Assembly (NCBI GenBank): GCA_024742395.1
Contig: JANSYO010000006.1
Span: 54,964-118,963, forward strand
Length of the DNA: 64,000 nucleotides
Direction: 5' to 3'
Origin: Cytophagales bacterium
Lineage (GTDB): Bacteria > Bacteroidota > Bacteroidia > Cytophagales > Spirosomataceae
Shown one piece after another: positions 1-10,700 of the stretch. The notes below the pieces were generated by a model. That model made no database searches. It was not told the origin of the DNA and saw only the letters and a list, made by a program, of their open reading frames with translations. A program made the position numbers and the translations under genes. Numbering within the stretch: position 1 is the stretch's first letter; each line of letters starts with the position of its first letter.

Positions 1-243
1 GATAAATATGTGCACCTTTTGACCATATATGATGGCGTAAACCTGATGACCTATGTAAATGGTGAGTTAGACTCCAGCACGGCTTTCTTCAGTCACCCAA
101 ATGATGTCAAAACCCGCATTGTTATTGGCGGCCTCTATTCCAGAAATGTTATCAATGCTACTTTTAAAGGTAGTATTGACGATATCCGTATTTATAACAG
201 AGTCCTAGAAGCCGAGGAGATTGAGTGGTTAGTGGAACATTGA
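1..243 (+). CDS. C-terminal fragment of a LamG-like (concanavalin-fold) protein, cut by window edge
   Basis: The reading frame is open from base 1, so only the last ~80 residues are seen. The end, with GSIDDIRIYNR followed by an acidic helix-like tail, is the classic C-terminal strand pattern of Laminin_G_3 jelly-roll domains, which bind glycans or proteins at the cell surface. The preceding VNGEL and VIGG segments are the expected inner strands. No sorting tail follows the domain, so the protein ends with LamG. The N-terminal part and thus the overall function lie outside the window. The family call is fairly safe, the role is not. Confidence 0.75.
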   Translation, partial: DKYVHLLTIYDGVNLMTYVNGELDSSTAFFSHPNDVKTRIVIGGLYSRNVINATFKGSIDDIRIYNRVLEAEEIEWLVEH

Positions 244-265
244 AACAGCAGATTCTTCTCTATAA

Positions 266-303
266 AACAAAAGCCCTCGCCATTTCTGGCGAGGGCTCAA
301 GCT
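266..303 (-). terminator. Rho-independent terminator behind secDF
   Basis: A perfect 9-bp stem (gccctcgcc 273-281 with ggcgagggc 288-296) has a six-base loop. Read on the minus strand it is followed by a T-rich run (TTTTGTTTTATA), placing it just after the secDF stop. The plus side has only a weak T-run, but the hairpin also lies behind the LamG gene and may serve both convergent genes. Confidence 0.8.
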
Positions 304-320
304 ATTTAAAATGTCAGCTC

Positions 321-3275
321 TTACGCTTTTGCTGCATTAGCAGCAGCCTTAAGACCTTCTTCCTTTTCTTTAGTTAGCTGTCTTTGCATTGCGTCAACTA
401 CAATAGGAGCCGCAATATAAAGAGAGGAGTATGTACCTACAATTACCCCTAAGAACATCGCAAAGATGAAACCTCTAATAGTTTCTCCTCCAAAGATCAA
501 AAGAATTAGGAGAACCAATAAGGTAGCAATACCCGTCACCGCCGTACGGCTCAAAGTACTGTTCAAGGCATTATTAATAACCTGAGCAATGCTCTCATTT
601 GCTTTACGCTTGTCATTCAGGTATTCACGTACACGGTCAAAGACTACCACAGTATCATTCATAGAGTAACCCATTAATGTCAATACCGCACCTACAAAAG
701 CCTGATCTACATCTAATGAGAATGGAAGGATACCATTGAATAAGGAGAAGATACCGAGTATCACCAATACATCATGGAAAACCGCTACTACTGCACCAAA
801 ACTAAAGGCCACACTACGGAATCTGATAAAGATATAAATGAACGTAACAATTAATGAATAGAAAATGGCTTTCAATGAAGACCAGATGGTGTCATTGGCA
901 ATGGTAGGACCCACCTTAGATGAGCTTACTACTTCACCAGGGTTACCGTCTAAGCTGGAAACTACTCCATTAATTTTCTCCTGAATCTCTAGTTCTACTT
1001 CAGGATTGGTATTGTCAATCTCATAGGCGGTAGTAATTTTTACCTGATCAAATCCACCAAACGTTTTTACTTCAGCATTGAAGCCAGCTTGCTCCATTGC
1101 ATTTCTTACATCTTCTGTAGCTACAGTATTCTCAAACTTGGCAACATAGGTACGACCACCTTTAAAGTCTACACCCAAACCAAAGCCCTTAATACCAATA
1201 GAGATAGCACCTGCAATAATGATTCCCGCAGATACCATATAAAACTTCTTACGATTATCTACGAAGTTAATATTGGTGTTATTAAACAGTCTTTCTGTCC
1301 ACTGCATCATGAAAGAGATCGTCTTACCCTTTTTGATGTAATGCTCGAAAATCAAACGAGAAATGAAAATGGCACAGAAAAGTGAAGTGAAAATACCAAT
1401 CAATAGAGTGGTAGCAAAACCAAGAACCAGACCCGTTCCGAATATGAATAAGATAATACCCGTAATTAAAGTAGTCACGTTAGAGTCAATAATTGACGGC
1501 ATTGCAAATTTGAAACCGTTTCTTACTGCTGTAGCAAATGGTTTTCCCTCTGCCAGTTCTTCTTTAATTCTTTCATAAATCAGTACGTTTGCATCTACCG
1601 ACATACCTACTGAAAGTACCATACCGGCAATACCAGGCAAGGTTAAAGTAGCACCAAATGAAGCCATAACCCCAAGCAATAAAACTAGGTTAACCAAGAG
1701 AGCAATGTTAGCGATCCAGCCGGCTCTGTTGTAGTATATCAATACAAATACCAAAACCGCTAATAAACCTACAAGAGATGAAATTACACCGGCTCTAACA
1801 GCACTGCTACCTACGGAGGCTCCAACTACCGCCTCCTCAATGATGTTGGTAGGAGCAGGAAGCTTACCCGCCTTAAGTACGTTAGCAAGGTCACTTGCTT
1901 CCTCGAGCGTAAAATTTCCGGAGATACTGGAGTTTCCACCTGTAATTTCCTGATTAACATTTGGAGCAGAGTACACATAATTATCTAAAACTATAGCTAC
2001 TCTTTGACCCACATTTGCAGCCGTCAGATCTCTCCATTTTCTGGAGCCTGTAGCATTCATTTGCATACTCACGTCTGGTCTGCCCGTTGTAGGGTCATAA
2101 TCCTGACGAGCATTTGTAATTACATCACCTTCTAAAGGAGCATTGCCCAGATCTTTAACAAAGTAAAGATTTACCAGCTCTTCATTATTTGTGGTGTTTA
2201 AGAAAGGCTTAACATCGTAAACAAAACTTAAATCTGCCGGGAACAATTGCTTTACAGCGGTTCTCTTCAGAATTTCATTAACTCTTGATGTATCTTTACT
2301 TCTAACAGCAAGACCATACCCCGTATTTACAAAAAGGTTACTGAAAGCATTATTGTTGTTCAGCAATGAATCACCGACAGACGTTGAGTCTGAAGTGCCG
2401 GCAAGTTGAGAAGCCAAGTCATTTGAAGCAGTTTTAGCTGTATCAGCAGAGCTAGCATTATTGATTTTATTCTCGAGAGAGCTTAATCTAGAATCGGCGT
2501 CTAATTGACCTAAATAATTAGAAAAGGCATCTAAAGATGGTCCTATTTCCTGCATTTCATACACTTCTACAAACTCAAGCTTCGCCGCTCCAGAAAGTAG
2601 TTTACGCACACGCTGAGGGTTATCAATACCCGGAAGCTCTACCTGTATTCTGTTTGTTCCCGGTAATTTTTGAAGGTTCGGGTTGGCCACACCAAACTTA
2701 TCAACACGTGTTTGAATAATATTAAAGGCTCTGTCAAACGCTCCGTCTACCTCTGTTTTTAAGTACGAAATTACCTCAACATCAGAAGAGTTTAGGCTAA
2801 GTTCTCCTCTGTTAGAAGAATTGGCAAACACTCTGGAAAGAGATGTATTTGGGGCCAGCTTTTTAAACTCATCGGCAAAAAGATCGACGAAATGATCTGT
2901 ACTGGTTACTGATCTTTCAGCAGCATTAGTAATGGCCTGATTGATTCTTGGATCACGAGAAGAGCTTGCCAATGACTTAACGATATCGTTTGGCGATACC
3001 TCAAGAATTACGTGCATTCCACCTTGAAGGTCAAGACCTAATCCAAGTTCTTGTTTTGTAAGGTCTTCAAGAGTAGTTCCTAAGAAAACAGGCTGTTTCC
3101 ATAGTGAATCTAAATACCTCTGTTTTTTCTGAGGATCAATGTTGCCATCAACGGTCATGGCAAAGGCTTCTGCATCCTTACGAATACTATTCGCTTTTAA
3201 CGTTCTGATTAGGTAATAGGCACTCACGGAAAGCAATATGACGATCAGTGCTATTATTCCACCTCTATTTCTCAT
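321..3275 (-). CDS. secDF: Fused protein translocase subunit SecDF
   Basis: One polypeptide of ~984 residues joins SecD and SecF, the proton-driven membrane subunits that pull secreted proteins out of the SecYEG channel. Visible signatures are an N-terminal membrane helix, the SecD D1 motif GLDLQGGMHVILEV near residue 85, the SecD transmembrane motif SVGMSVDANVLIYERIKEE near 555, the SecF start motif GVDFKGG near 700, and NDTVVVFDRVRE near 875. Fusion is usual in Bacteroidota. A TTG nine codons upstream could extend the frame to 3302, but the ATG giving MRNRGG directly before the first helix is the better start. The large region between D1 and the first TM block (residues ~240-320) is Ser/Asn/Asp-rich and poorly conserved. 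Confidence 0.95.
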   Translation of the reverse strand: MRNRGGIIALIVILLSVSAYYLIRTLKANSIRKDAEAFAMTVDGNIDPQKKQRYLDSLWKQPVFLGTTLEDLTKQELGLGLDLQGGMHVILEVSPNDIVKSLASSSRDPRINQAITNAAERSVTSTDHFVDLFADEFKKLAPNTSLSRVFANSSNRGELSLNSSDVEVISYLKTEVDGAFDRAFNIIQTRVDKFGVANPNLQKLPGTNRIQVELPGIDNPQRVRKLLSGAAKLEFVEVYEMQEIGPSLDAFSNYLGQLDADSRLSSLENKINNASSADTAKTASNDLASQLAGTSDSTSVGDSLLNNNNAFSNLFVNTGYGLAVRSKDTSRVNEILKRTAVKQLFPADLSFVYDVKPFLNTTNNEELVNLYFVKDLGNAPLEGDVITNARQDYDPTTGRPDVSMQMNATGSRKWRDLTAANVGQRVAIVLDNYVYSAPNVNQEITGGNSSISGNFTLEEASDLANVLKAGKLPAPTNIIEEAVVGASVGSSAVRAGVISSLVGLLAVLVFVLIYYNRAGWIANIALLVNLVLLLGVMASFGATLTLPGIAGMVLSVGMSVDANVLIYERIKEELAEGKPFATAVRNGFKFAMPSIIDSNVTTLITGIILFIFGTGLVLGFATTLLIGIFTSLFCAIFISRLIFEHYIKKGKTISFMMQWTERLFNNTNINFVDNRKKFYMVSAGIIIAGAISIGIKGFGLGVDFKGGRTYVAKFENTVATEDVRNAMEQAGFNAEVKTFGGFDQVKITTAYEIDNTNPEVELEIQEKINGVVSSLDGNPGEVVSSSKVGPTIANDTIWSSLKAIFYSLIVTFIYIFIRFRSVAFSFGAVVAVFHDVLVILGIFSLFNGILPFSLDVDQAFVGAVLTLMGYSMNDTVVVFDRVREYLNDKRKANESIAQVINNALNSTLSRTAVTGIATLLVLLILLIFGGETIRGFIFAMFLGVIVGTYSSLYIAAPIVVDAMQRQLTKEKEEGLKAAANAAKA

Positions 3276-3405
3276 AATGAAATGGTGTCTTCTGTCCCAC
3301 AAAGACGTTTTATATGTGTTAAATCAACTGGGGACACAGTTAATGATAAAATTTTATTGAAATGTAATGGAGTATTTAGCCGTAATGAGGCTGTGTATCC
3401 CTGAA

Positions 3406-3753
3406 TCAGGGTGCATTTATAGCAATATGATGCTCAAAAAGCTTTTCGAAATAAGAAATCCGAAAAACAGGTTTTGTCACTACTTTGAAGATATTCTCTG
3501 CAACAGCAACCGTAAGTGTTAATGCCGGCAAGAGTTCAAAATCTGAACCAAAGTCAAAGGCAAAAGAAGGGATAACGTAATCAGAAGAGAGCTCAGAATA
3601 CACAGCATTCTGCCCTTCTTCATCACCATCAGCATGAACAGGAACTTCCTGACTTGCAGGAATTTCAGTTAAGTCTTTACTGAAAACTATTCCAAGCATG
3701 AATATGCTCAGGAAAAATCCTAGACCTCTGAATATGTAGTTCTGATGCTTCAT
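3406..3753 (-). CDS. Small exported or membrane-anchored protein of unknown function
   Basis: 115 residues, not recognised. Residues ~9-24 form a hydrophobic segment after MKHQNYIFRG, consistent with an uncleaved signal anchor or signal peptide. An acidic linker (HADGDEEGQ) follows, then a hydrophobic/aromatic C-terminal part. The gene is transcribed toward secDF, ~130 bases from it, without an obvious terminator between them, so co-transcription is possible. The proper signal-like N-terminus and the lack of a competing frame support a real gene. Confidence 0.6.
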   Translation of the reverse strand: MKHQNYIFRGLGFFLSIFMLGIVFSKDLTEIPASQEVPVHADGDEEGQNAVYSELSSDYVIPSFAFDFGSDFELLPALTLTVAVAENIFKVVTKPVFRISYFEKLFEHHIAINAP

Positions 3754-3845
3754 AACAAGGCCGCAAATCTACAATGATTTCTAAGAAAATGTCAAGTATA
3801 AACTAAATTTGTTAAATCAAATTGCTCTGAATCAAGTGCTTATTG

Positions 3846-4367
3846 CTATTTCGAGAGTGCCTGAATGAGCTTAGTCTTACTGACTTGCATACGCCAAATA
3901 AGGGGTTCTTCCTTTTCAGAAAGGCATTCATCGTGCTCTTTGAAGCTAAAATAATAGCCATAAACCTCCTCTGTAAGTTTTTGAGGGGTTGGATCAAAAC
4001 TTTTGCCTTGATTCAACTCATAAGCTAAGGCTTTCAAAATTTGGCTCTCCTTCTCAAAGGCAGATTTGAAGGAATTTGGATTTACAGCATTCAATTCTAA
4101 CTCAAAATTAGCTTCTACAGAATCTATAGCCTCTTCTCTGGCATTACAATCAGCCATATAAACCACTTTAGCTACCCCATTGCCTAAGCTTGATAAAGAA
4201 GATTGAATTTCTGCCTCGGTTACTTTCTGTATCTTGTAAGCCCCCATGTTTTCTTTAATGGCACTGGTATCAAGCTTTTCAACATTTGTACATGAAAAAG
4301 ACAGGACAGCCAAAGAAAAAAAAACAAGCAGACTATATTTGATAGTTTGAAACGAATACATCTTCAT
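3846..4367 (-). CDS. Putative lipoprotein, unknown function
   Basis: 173 residues. A lipoprotein signal peptide is clear: basic start, hydrophobic LLVFFSLAVLSF, then a cysteine at residue 26 in the context LSFSC. The mature protein is helical and acidic with a pair of cysteines (MADCNAREEA and HDECLSEKEE). I recognise no family. The start codon lies on the same CATG as the start codon of the divergent hydrolase gene. A second in-frame ATG two codons downstream (4361) is a possible alternative start. Confidence 0.7.
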   Translation of the reverse strand: MKMYSFQTIKYSLLVFFSLAVLSFSCTNVEKLDTSAIKENMGAYKIQKVTEAEIQSSLSSLGNGVAKVVYMADCNAREEAIDSVEANFELELNAVNPNSFKSAFEKESQILKALAYELNQGKSFDPTPQKLTEEVYGYYFSFKEHDECLSEKEEPLIWRMQVSKTKLIQALSK

Positions 4368-5496
4368 GAGAATTAAGCTTTTGACTCTTCTTACCTTCTG
4401 TTCACTTGTGGCCTTTGCTCAGCAAACAAACAAAAAATTTAAAAAGAGTCTTTTCAAAAATGAAAAATTGAAACCTCTCCTAAAAGAGGCCCAAAAATAC
4501 CGAATACAAATCGTTTATACGCCTATAGATAAATGGAATAATCCCGGAAAGACTCAATTCTTCAATTATGATCCTGAAGAATACTTTTATCCTGCCAGTA
4601 CTGTTAAATTTCCGGCAGCCTTGTTGTCTCTACAAAAGCTAAAAGAACTGAACATTGATCGAAAAGCTAAATACACGAGCAATTCGACTATACCCTCTTA
4701 TTCATCCGTTTCGGCAGACTCAACTGACTTAAGCATTGAGAAATTTATCCAATCTATTTTCTTGGTTAGTAGTAATGATGCCTTTAACAGACTCTATGAT
4801 TTCCTGGGGACAGACCATTTTAATAGTCAACTTGTTTCCAAAGGATATCTGAACACAAGAATTAATCATAGATTATCTATCACTCTAAGCCAGGTGGCCA
4901 ATCAAACTACCCCTGAAATAAACCTTGGTGGCCTTTACAAGCAAGCAAGTACTACTTCCAATAAAAGCTATGAATCAGCAGAAAGCATACCCATTGGCAA
5001 GGCCCATATATCAAATGGTGAAAGAATAAATAAGCCCATGGATTTCTCCGCAAAAAATCAGTTTGATTTGTTAGATCAGCATCGAATGCTCCAGAAGATG
5101 TACTTCCCTGAGACCTTACCAGATATTGAGGCATTTGATCTACGGCCCGAAGACCTTGAATTTATCAAAGACTATATGAGCCGAGTGCCAAGAAATGCCG
5201 GACACAATGAAAGCCACTACCCTGATAATTTTGGTAAGTTTCTGTTGTATGGTGACAAAGCCGGAAGAATTCCGGAGCACATTAAAATCTATAACAAAAT
5301 AGGCGGAGCATACGGATTTCTTATTGATAACGCCCTAATACATGACGAAAAAAGCGGAATCAAATTCTTGCTTTCTGCGGCAATTTATACCAATGAAAAC
5401 GAAACACTGAATGACGATACCTATGAATATAGCCAAATTGGCTTACCCTTCTTAGGGGAGCTGGGAAGGCATATTTATGAATTGAATTCTAAATAA
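4366..5496 (+). CDS. Secreted serine hydrolase of the beta-lactamase/DD-peptidase fold
   Basis: 376 residues with a cleavable signal peptide (MRIKLLTLLTFCSLVAFAQ). The active-site triad of the penicillin-recognising fold is partly visible: STVK at residues 78-81 supplies the nucleophile Ser78 and Lys81, and SSN at 135-137 stands in for the SxN motif. A DKAG near residue 300 may replace the KTG triad. Such periplasmic proteins are common in Bacteroidota and are usually named class A beta-lactamase-related serine hydrolase. Activity on beta-lactams is not implied, and the degenerate third motif argues for another peptide or ester substrate. The 3' end overlaps manC on the opposite strand by 8 bases. 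Confidence 0.8.
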   Translation: MRIKLLTLLTFCSLVAFAQQTNKKFKKSLFKNEKLKPLLKEAQKYRIQIVYTPIDKWNNPGKTQFFNYDPEEYFYPASTVKFPAALLSLQKLKELNIDRKAKYTSNSTIPSYSSVSADSTDLSIEKFIQSIFLVSSNDAFNRLYDFLGTDHFNSQLVSKGYLNTRINHRLSITLSQVANQTTPEINLGGLYKQASTTSNKSYESAESIPIGKAHISNGERINKPMDFSAKNQFDLLDQHRMLQKMYFPETLPDIEAFDLRPEDLEFIKDYMSRVPRNAGHNESHYPDNFGKFLLYGDKAGRIPEHIKIYNKIGGAYGFLIDNALIHDEKSGIKFLLSAAIYTNENETLNDDTYEYSQIGLPFLGELGRHIYELNSK

Positions 5497-6559
5497 ATTC
5501 GCCGCCTTTCTTCTCTGCATCTGCCACAAACTGTTTAACCTTTTGTTCGTCTTCCAGCTTACAAATCATGAGCACATTGTCGAATTCAGAGACTATATAG
5601 CCCTCAAGACCACTTAAAACTACCAACTTATCTTTTGGCGTCTTCACCACGCAATTGGTAGTATCGTAAATCATAACGGTAGCATCAATAGCATTTTCAT
5701 TCTCATCCTTGTCAGAATTATCGTAGACTGAACGCCAGGTACCCAAATCAGACCAGCCGATATCACTTTTAACCACATAAACATTTTCCGCTTTCTCCAT
5801 AAGACCGTTGTCAATTGAGATAGATCGGCATCTGGTATACGCTGCTCTTAATGCCTCCTTCTCATCAGGAGTATAGAAGCTTTTTTGTGCCTGATTAAAC
5901 GCGTCAGCCTCTTCAGGGAGGTATTTTGAAAAAGCAAATGTCAATGAGGAAGCTGACCAAACAAAAATTCCTGCGTTCCAGGTATAATCTCCACTGGCTA
6001 AGAACATATTGGCAAGCTCCAAATTAGGCTTCTCTGTAAAGGTTTTAACCTTCTTCACTTCACCATCAGAACTTTCTTCAAACTGAATATAGCCATAACC
6101 TGTATTGGCGTGTGTCGGTTCTATGCCTAAAGTAACCAGAGCATTGTTCTTAGAGGCATAGTCAATTGCAATATTAATTTTCTTTTTAAACTCCTCTTCT
6201 TTTAAAATAATATGATCGGCAGGAGCCACCACAATATTGGCATTCGGGTTTTGTTTTTGAATTTTATAACAAGCATAGCCAATACAAGGCCCGGTGTTTC
6301 TTCTACCAGGCTCACATAGAACCTGATCATCTGTCATGAAGGGCAGTTGTTTTTGGGTAAGTTCTTTGTATTCCCCTCCGGTAACTACGTAGATATTTTC
6401 TTTAGGACAGATTCCTTCAAAACGATCAGCAGTTTGCTGTATCAATGTTCTTCCTGTGCCTAAGACATCATGAAACTGTTTAGGAAACGACTGTCTGCTG
6501 AAAGGCCAAAACCTGCTGCCGATTCCGCCAGCCATGATAACTACATAATTATTTTCCAT
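5489..6559 (-). CDS. manC: Mannose-1-phosphate guanylyltransferase
   Basis: 356 residues. Makes GDP-mannose from mannose-1-phosphate and GTP, the precursor for mannosylated surface glycans and GDP-fucose. The N-terminal nucleotidyltransferase signature GGIGSRFWPFSRQSFPKQF (residues 11-29) is almost textbook, and VVAPADHIIL and TFTEKPNLELA are conserved further down. It is the short form without the phosphomannose isomerase domain. It overlaps the upstream DUF3089 gene by 11 bases on the same strand, so they are co-transcribed. The product could feed the GDP-fucose synthase at 57927-58865, although gmd is not in this window. Confidence 0.93.
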   Translation of the reverse strand: MENNYVVIMAGGIGSRFWPFSRQSFPKQFHDVLGTGRTLIQQTADRFEGICPKENIYVVTGGEYKELTQKQLPFMTDDQVLCEPGRRNTGPCIGYACYKIQKQNPNANIVVAPADHIILKEEEFKKKINIAIDYASKNNALVTLGIEPTHANTGYGYIQFEESSDGEVKKVKTFTEKPNLELANMFLASGDYTWNAGIFVWSASSLTFAFSKYLPEEADAFNQAQKSFYTPDEKEALRAAYTRCRSISIDNGLMEKAENVYVVKSDIGWSDLGTWRSVYDNSDKDENENAIDATVMIYDTTNCVVKTPKDKLVVLSGLEGYIVSEFDNVLMICKLEDEQKVKQFVADAEKKGGEFI

Positions 6560-7601
6560 GAATATTATTTTGAGTAAGAAAAGTGGACAACCGCAAAGCT
6601 ACATTTTCTCGGATATTCATCCAATATAAATTGATGTCTGCCCTATGCCATATTTTAGTGTTGATAAATATTCGCCCTCTTACATGCGGTTTTGATATCC
6701 AAAGCATGCCATCACAGACCTTCGCGTCTACCGGGTTTTCAATAAATTTAAACTTTAATCCCACCCCTCCCTTGTTCAAGGTTCGGTCGGCATACTCCTC
6801 ATCTATTCGCCATGTAAGCGGATTGGTACAAACAGCCTCATCCAGTCCGTCTTCATAATAAGGCGGATAAAAGCCTTCTGCAAAAGTATTCCAGCTGACA
6901 AATCCACCTATGTCATTCGGTGAGTTACTAGGCTCAATATTCTTAAAAACATCTGGTTTCGTAGCTATACCAATCAAATAAGCCTCTACCAATTGACTTT
7001 GCCTCTCGGTGCCATCAAAAAACTCTTTTATTAAACGCTTGGCATGTACGGTGCCTTGAGAATGTGAGGCGATTACAATGGGGCGGCCATCGTTGTACTC
7101 CTGGAGATAAAACTCAAATGCAGACTTAACATCAGAATAGGCTAAATCTAAAGCTGCTTTTGCTGAGGCTTTATCAGAGGTTGTAAATGCCGAATAGTGT
7201 GCCTGTCGATATCTTGGTGCATAAACTTTACATGAGCCATTAAAAGCGGTAGCCTGATTCATTATTGTACTCTTATCTACTTTTCTGTTTAGATCCTCAT
7301 CATAAACATCGGCATTCCATAAAAAGCTGTTACTGGGTTCATATGTAAAGATTGTGGGGTGGATAAAAAAGACATCTCCCTTGGCTTCATTTTGTAAATC
7401 TGACAAGCCTGAGTTAACCGGAATTGTATCTGCCAAATCTTGCATTTGCGGTAACGCCGCCCAGCTTTTTGATGTAGAATAATCAGGCGGAACAGGCCTC
7501 TCACTTGCTGAGAAAGGTATCTCAATTTCAAAAAACTGCTGTGCTGAAGCATTTAAAATCACCAAAATGAGCCAAAATGCTCCCCTAACACCCCTTTTCA
7601 T
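6549..7601 (-). CDS. Secreted DUF3089 alpha/beta-hydrolase
   Basis: 350 residues with a signal peptide ending in NASAQ. The DUF3089 family has an alpha/beta-hydrolase fold. Here the nucleophile elbow reads VIASHSQGTVHAKR, giving SxSxG in place of GxSxG. HPTIFTYEP near the N-terminus and the late VCDGML are also family-like. Substrate unknown, probably lipid or ester in the periplasm. It is first in a two-gene unit with manC and overlaps its start. Confidence 0.8.
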   Translation of the reverse strand: MKRGVRGAFWLILVILNASAQQFFEIEIPFSASERPVPPDYSTSKSWAALPQMQDLADTIPVNSGLSDLQNEAKGDVFFIHPTIFTYEPSNSFLWNADVYDEDLNRKVDKSTIMNQATAFNGSCKVYAPRYRQAHYSAFTTSDKASAKAALDLAYSDVKSAFEFYLQEYNDGRPIVIASHSQGTVHAKRLIKEFFDGTERQSQLVEAYLIGIATKPDVFKNIEPSNSPNDIGGFVSWNTFAEGFYPPYYEDGLDEAVCTNPLTWRIDEEYADRTLNKGGVGLKFKFIENPVDAKVCDGMLWISKPHVRGRIFINTKIWHRADINLYWMNIRENVALRLSTFLTQNNIHGK

Positions 7602-7702
7602 TTATTTATCACTATTTTTTGTTTGAATATTACAATAATACCATTTCTTTTGTTAAACTATATAGCCCCCTACAAGCAGTTTAACCTTAATCATTATACT
7701 TT

Positions 7703-10700
7703 ATGAACAAACTTCAACTAAAAAAGTTGGTCGGAGCTCTTATAATGCTGCTCCTATCTACTACACTTACTTATTCACAAACCAGAATATCAGGAACAAT
7801 TTCTGACTCTGAAACTAAAGAACCTTTAATTGGTGTAAGCATTCAGGTAAAAAATAAAATAATTGGTACTATTACCGACATCAAAGGTGAGTTTGAGTTG
7901 AGTACTTCTACTCCTCTACCTTTTGACCTTGTTATTTCCTACATCGGTTATCAAACGCAGGAAATTCAGGTAACGTCTGATAATTCTGTTCTAAATATTT
8001 CATTAGACGAACAATCTATCATGGGTCAGGAGGTTGTAGTGGCTGCTTCCAGAGTAGAGGAAAGTGTCATGAAATCTCCTGTAGCAGTAGAAAAAATGGA
8101 CTTGAGACAGATTCAACAAAACGCTACTTCTTCTTTTTATGATGGCCTTGCCAATCTGAAAGGAGTGGGAATGACCACACAAGGTCTGCTATTCAAATCT
8201 GTCAATATGAGAGGATTTGGTGCCACGGGTAACCCCAGAACAGTACAAATGATTGACGGAATGGATAACTCTGCTCCGGGCTTAAACTTCCCTATTGATA
8301 ATATTGTGGGAATGCCCGAGTTAGATGTTGAAAGTGTAGAGGTCTTGCCTGGTGCAGCTTCGGCACTATACGGACCAAACGCTCTGAATGGTCTTATTTT
8401 GATGAATTCAAAAAGTCCTTTCCTTTATCAAGGTTTAAGTGCTAATGTGAAAACAGGGGTTATGTCTGCCAGTAACAGAGATAAGGTGACAACTCCTTTT
8501 TATGATGTCTCTGTACGATACGCTAAGGCAATTAACGATAAGTTCGCCTTTAAGATTAACCTTTCATATATAGGTGCTGATGATTGGCAGGCCACAGATT
8601 ACTCAAACCTAAACGTAGGTGGTGTACAAGACGGTAGCAGAGGCCCGGGTGTAAACTATGATTATGACGGAATGAACACGTATGGTGATGAAGTGCAGAC
8701 CAATATGACCGGTGTGGCCAACTCCCTGATTAGTGCAGGCCTTTTACCGGCAGCTGCCAAGGGGCTGATACCGGATCAGATTGTAAGCAGAACCGGTTTT
8801 TATGAGAAAGACCTCGTAGATTATGATACCAAATCTTTCAAAACCAACATTGCCTTACACTACAGATTAAACGAAAAAATTGAGGCTGTAGGGCAGTTTA
8901 ATTACGGCTACGGAACATCTGTTTACACCGGAACAGGTAGATACTCTTTGAGAAATTTTAATCTGAGTCAGACGAAGCTTGAACTTAGAGGAGACAATTT
9001 CACGGTGAGAGGTTATACTACACAAGAAAACTCCGGACAGTCTTATTTAGCTGGTTTAGCGGCTGTATCAATGCTGAATGAATTTAAACCTCACGCCACT
9101 TGGTTTGGAGAATATGTTGGTGCATTTGCTACAGCCAGATCTGCCGGTTTAGGTGAGGCTGAAGCTCATGCCGCAGCCAGAGGCGTAGCTGATACTGGAA
9201 TGCCGGTACCTGGTACTGATGCTTTCAATAACTCATTAGACAGATGGAGAAACCTTGGAATAGCAGATGGTGGTGGCCGTTTCTTAGACAAAACAGACGT
9301 GTATCATGCTGAGGGTTTTTACAACTTCAAAAATGAAATTGAATTTATAGAACTTTTGGTAGGGGCAAACTTCAGACATTACAGACTGAAATCTGAAGGT
9401 ACACTGTTTGCAGACACAAAAGATGGGAGAGATGGGGTTATTCCAATTAACGAATATGGTGCATTTATGCAGGCCGGAAAGTCTCTTTTTAACAACCATC
9501 TAAAGTTGACGGGATCAATCAGATATGATAAAAACCAGAACTTTGACGGACAGTTAACTCCTCGTATTTCTGCAGTTACCAGTTTCGGAGAGCAAAACAT
9601 CAGAGTATCGTACCAAACAGGTTTCAGAATACCAACTACACAAAATCAGTATATTGATTTGGGTACTCCAAACGGCACATTGATTGGTGGACTTCCTGAG
9701 TTTAATGACAGATATAATTTGGGCAATGGAATCTTAAGACAAAACTTATCAACTGCAAACATTGCTGCTACAATAGCCGCAAACCCACAGATTGTTCAAA
9801 ATGCTACGGCTTATGTAACTGCTGCAGTAACTGCAATTCAGCAAGGTGTCACTTCTGCAGTAATGGCCGCCGTGCAAGCGGGTCAAATCCCAAATGATCC
9901 GGCTATAATAGCAGCAGCAATTCAAGCCGGAGTAAGTGATCAGTTCCAGAAAACATTTGGAACGGGTATTGAAAATAGTGCTCAGGTAGTGGCTAGTTTG
10001 GTGCCGGCATTTGCCTTAGCTGCACTTCCTAAATATCAATATCCGGGTCTGGCTCCCGAGAAAATCAGCACCTGGGAAATTGGTTATAAAGGGCTGATTG
10101 CCAAGAAACTTTACCTTGACGCTTACTATTATGAGAGTAGATACACCAATTTCATTGGTGGTACAACCATCGTGGTACCTACGGCAGCGGCGGGTCCTGG
10201 CTTACCTATAGAGTCCGGAATTGGAGTTGGAAACTTACTTGGCTATTCCAGGCCAGCCAATACCACCGAAGAAATCAAAGTTCGTGGATGGGCTTTGGGT
10301 GCAAACTATTCTATTAAAAATGGCTTCAATATTGGCTTAAATGTAGCCAACAATGAACTGGTAAACTTTGTACCAACAGCAGAGCAACAATATGCAGGTT
10401 TTAATACACCAAAATACAATACCAACATTAGCTTTGGAAAGAGAATTGGCAGTGGTGATATCTTTGGTTTTAATATCAACTTCCGTCACACAGATGAATA
10501 TGTATGGGAGTCTAGCTTTGTAATTCCTACTACTACCAGTGCACCTTTGTTCTCAAATACAATTGTGCCTGCAGTAAATAATGTGGATGCTCAGGTTAGC
10601 TTTAAATTAGCTCCAATGAAGTCTATTTTAAAGATAGGTGGAACCAACATTGGTGGCAATCCTTATATTCAGGCATTTGGAAGTGCTAAAATTGGATCAA

